A stretch of 13,313 nucleotides of DNA from Planctomycetota bacterium (lineage in GTDB: Bacteria > Planctomycetota > PUPC01 > DSUN01). This document shows positions 12,993-13,313 of the stretch, piece after piece. The translations under genes and the position numbers were made by a program. The notes below the pieces were generated by a model. It was not told where the DNA came from and ran no database searches. It worked only from the letters and a program-made list of their open reading frames with translations. Numbering within the stretch: the stretch's first letter is position 1; each line of letters opens with the position of its first letter. The stretch lies in assembly GCA_016872875.1 (NCBI GenBank), contig VGYW01000231.1:1-13313 (forward strand), written 5' to 3'.

Positions 12993-13113
12993 GGGAGCCC
13001 CCCATGCCCAAGTAGAACTCCCAGAGCTTGGTGGACCACGCCCACCGCTCCTGAGGCGTCATCGCCGCCCACTCGGCGGCTTCATCCACGAACTCGTCGC
13101 CTCTTGCCGCCAT
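12889..13113 (-). CDS. Small partner protein of the nucleotidyltransferase
   Basis: This 74-residue acidic, Trp-rich protein contains AAEWAAMTPQERWAWSTKL followed by LWEFYLGMGGSLDPEPD. I recall this small protein type preceding nucleotidyltransferase genes in several bacterial phyla, without an assigned function. GGAGG lies before the ATG at 13113, and a strong promoter sits 20 to 45 bases upstream. The last 35 codons overlap the nucleotidyltransferase in a different frame, so both frames are used. The pairing suggests an antitoxin-like or regulatory role, but that is inferred from arrangement only. Confidence 0.68.
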   Translation of the reverse strand: MAARGDEFVDEAAEWAAMTPQERWAWSTKLWEFYLGMGGSLDPEPDSQSPFDFEELQRAVPPVRRAGLHSVRRD

Positions 13114-13130
13114 TGCACACCTCCCGGTCT

Positions 13131-13158
13131 ATTCTACACACCTGCCACGGCGCGTCAA
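13131..13158 (-). promoter_or_regulatory. Promoter of the nucleotidyltransferase pair
   Basis: On the minus strand TTGACG (13158-13153) and TAGAAT (13136-13131) are 16 bases apart, each with five of six consensus matches, ending 18 bases before the ATG at 13113. Confidence 0.6.
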
Positions 13159-13184
13159 ACCCGGCGCCCCTCCTGCAAACGAGC

Positions 13185-13212
13185 TTGACACAGGCTCCCG
13201 CAGGTGTACCAT
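13185..13212 (+). promoter_or_regulatory. Promoter of the right-edge gene
   Basis: A perfect TTGACA (13185-13190) and TACCAT (13207-13212) are separated by 16 bases. This promoter diverges from that of the nucleotidyltransferase pair, with the two -35 boxes only 26 bases apart. Confidence 0.55.
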
Positions 13213-13277
13213 TGGGAACGCGGGGCGGCTCAGCGACACTACCGAACGAGGGTCATCAACCCGGAGCGATACGGGCC

Positions 13278-13313
13278 ATGAAGACGCTGATCCAAGTGCT
13301 TCTGCTGGCCGCT
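13278..13313 (+). CDS. Start of a probable secreted protein (3' partial)
   Basis: Only 12 codons are visible: a Lys after Met and then a hydrophobic run rich in Leu, typical of a signal peptide start. GGAG is present but about twelve bases upstream, which is long. A consensus promoter precedes it. Nothing can be said about the mature protein. Confidence 0.5.
   Translation, partial: MKTLIQVLLLAA

Overview
The window is GC-rich DNA that looks like a Planctomycetota (PVC-group) genome, probably from an uncultured member. The evidence is a PEP-CTERM secreted protein, a membrane-fused spermidine-synthase-like protein, the tail of a uroporphyrinogen-decarboxylase-like gene, the C-terminal end of a large surface protein, TTG/GTG starts, and intergenic DNA full of short degenerate repeats. 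This is inference from gene families; no rRNA, tRNA or ribosomal protein gene is present to place it.

Layout. 1-3632 is a minus-strand block. From its promoter it reads: a small zinc-ribbon membrane protein, moaC, a MOSC-MogA fusion (molybdenum cofactor assembly), then a fused membrane/spermidine-synthase-like gene that runs off the left edge. 3767-6029 is on the plus strand: a four-CxxC zinc-ribbon miniprotein, a HAD-like phosphohydrolase and an SDR oxidoreductase, the first two with good sigma70-type promoters. 6114-10350 looks like an accessory island. It holds a possible insertion-sequence end, a G-rich tract, a beta-class DNA methyltransferase fused to an Mrr-like nuclease domain, and a second nuclease-like protein with TPR repeats. 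A 58-bp tandem duplication and hairpins follow it. 10374-12216 has a low-complexity spacer, a chimeric ORF, a short PEP-CTERM protein, a DUF3467 protein and a gene tail, so several entries here look like leftovers of deletions. 12228-13158 is a minus-strand nucleotidyltransferase with a small overlapping partner. At the right edge a plus-strand secreted protein begins.

The most notable points are: (1) the methyltransferase-nuclease plus nuclease-TPR pair, a candidate restriction or defence module whose target-recognition region differs in base composition from the rest of its gene; (2) a palindromic repeat inserted in frame inside the nuclease domain of that fusion; and (3) inverted or tandem arrays of quasi-repeated 5-9 bp words, a different word set at most loci, lying between genes. 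One of these arrays supplies the stop codon of the MOSC-MogA gene.
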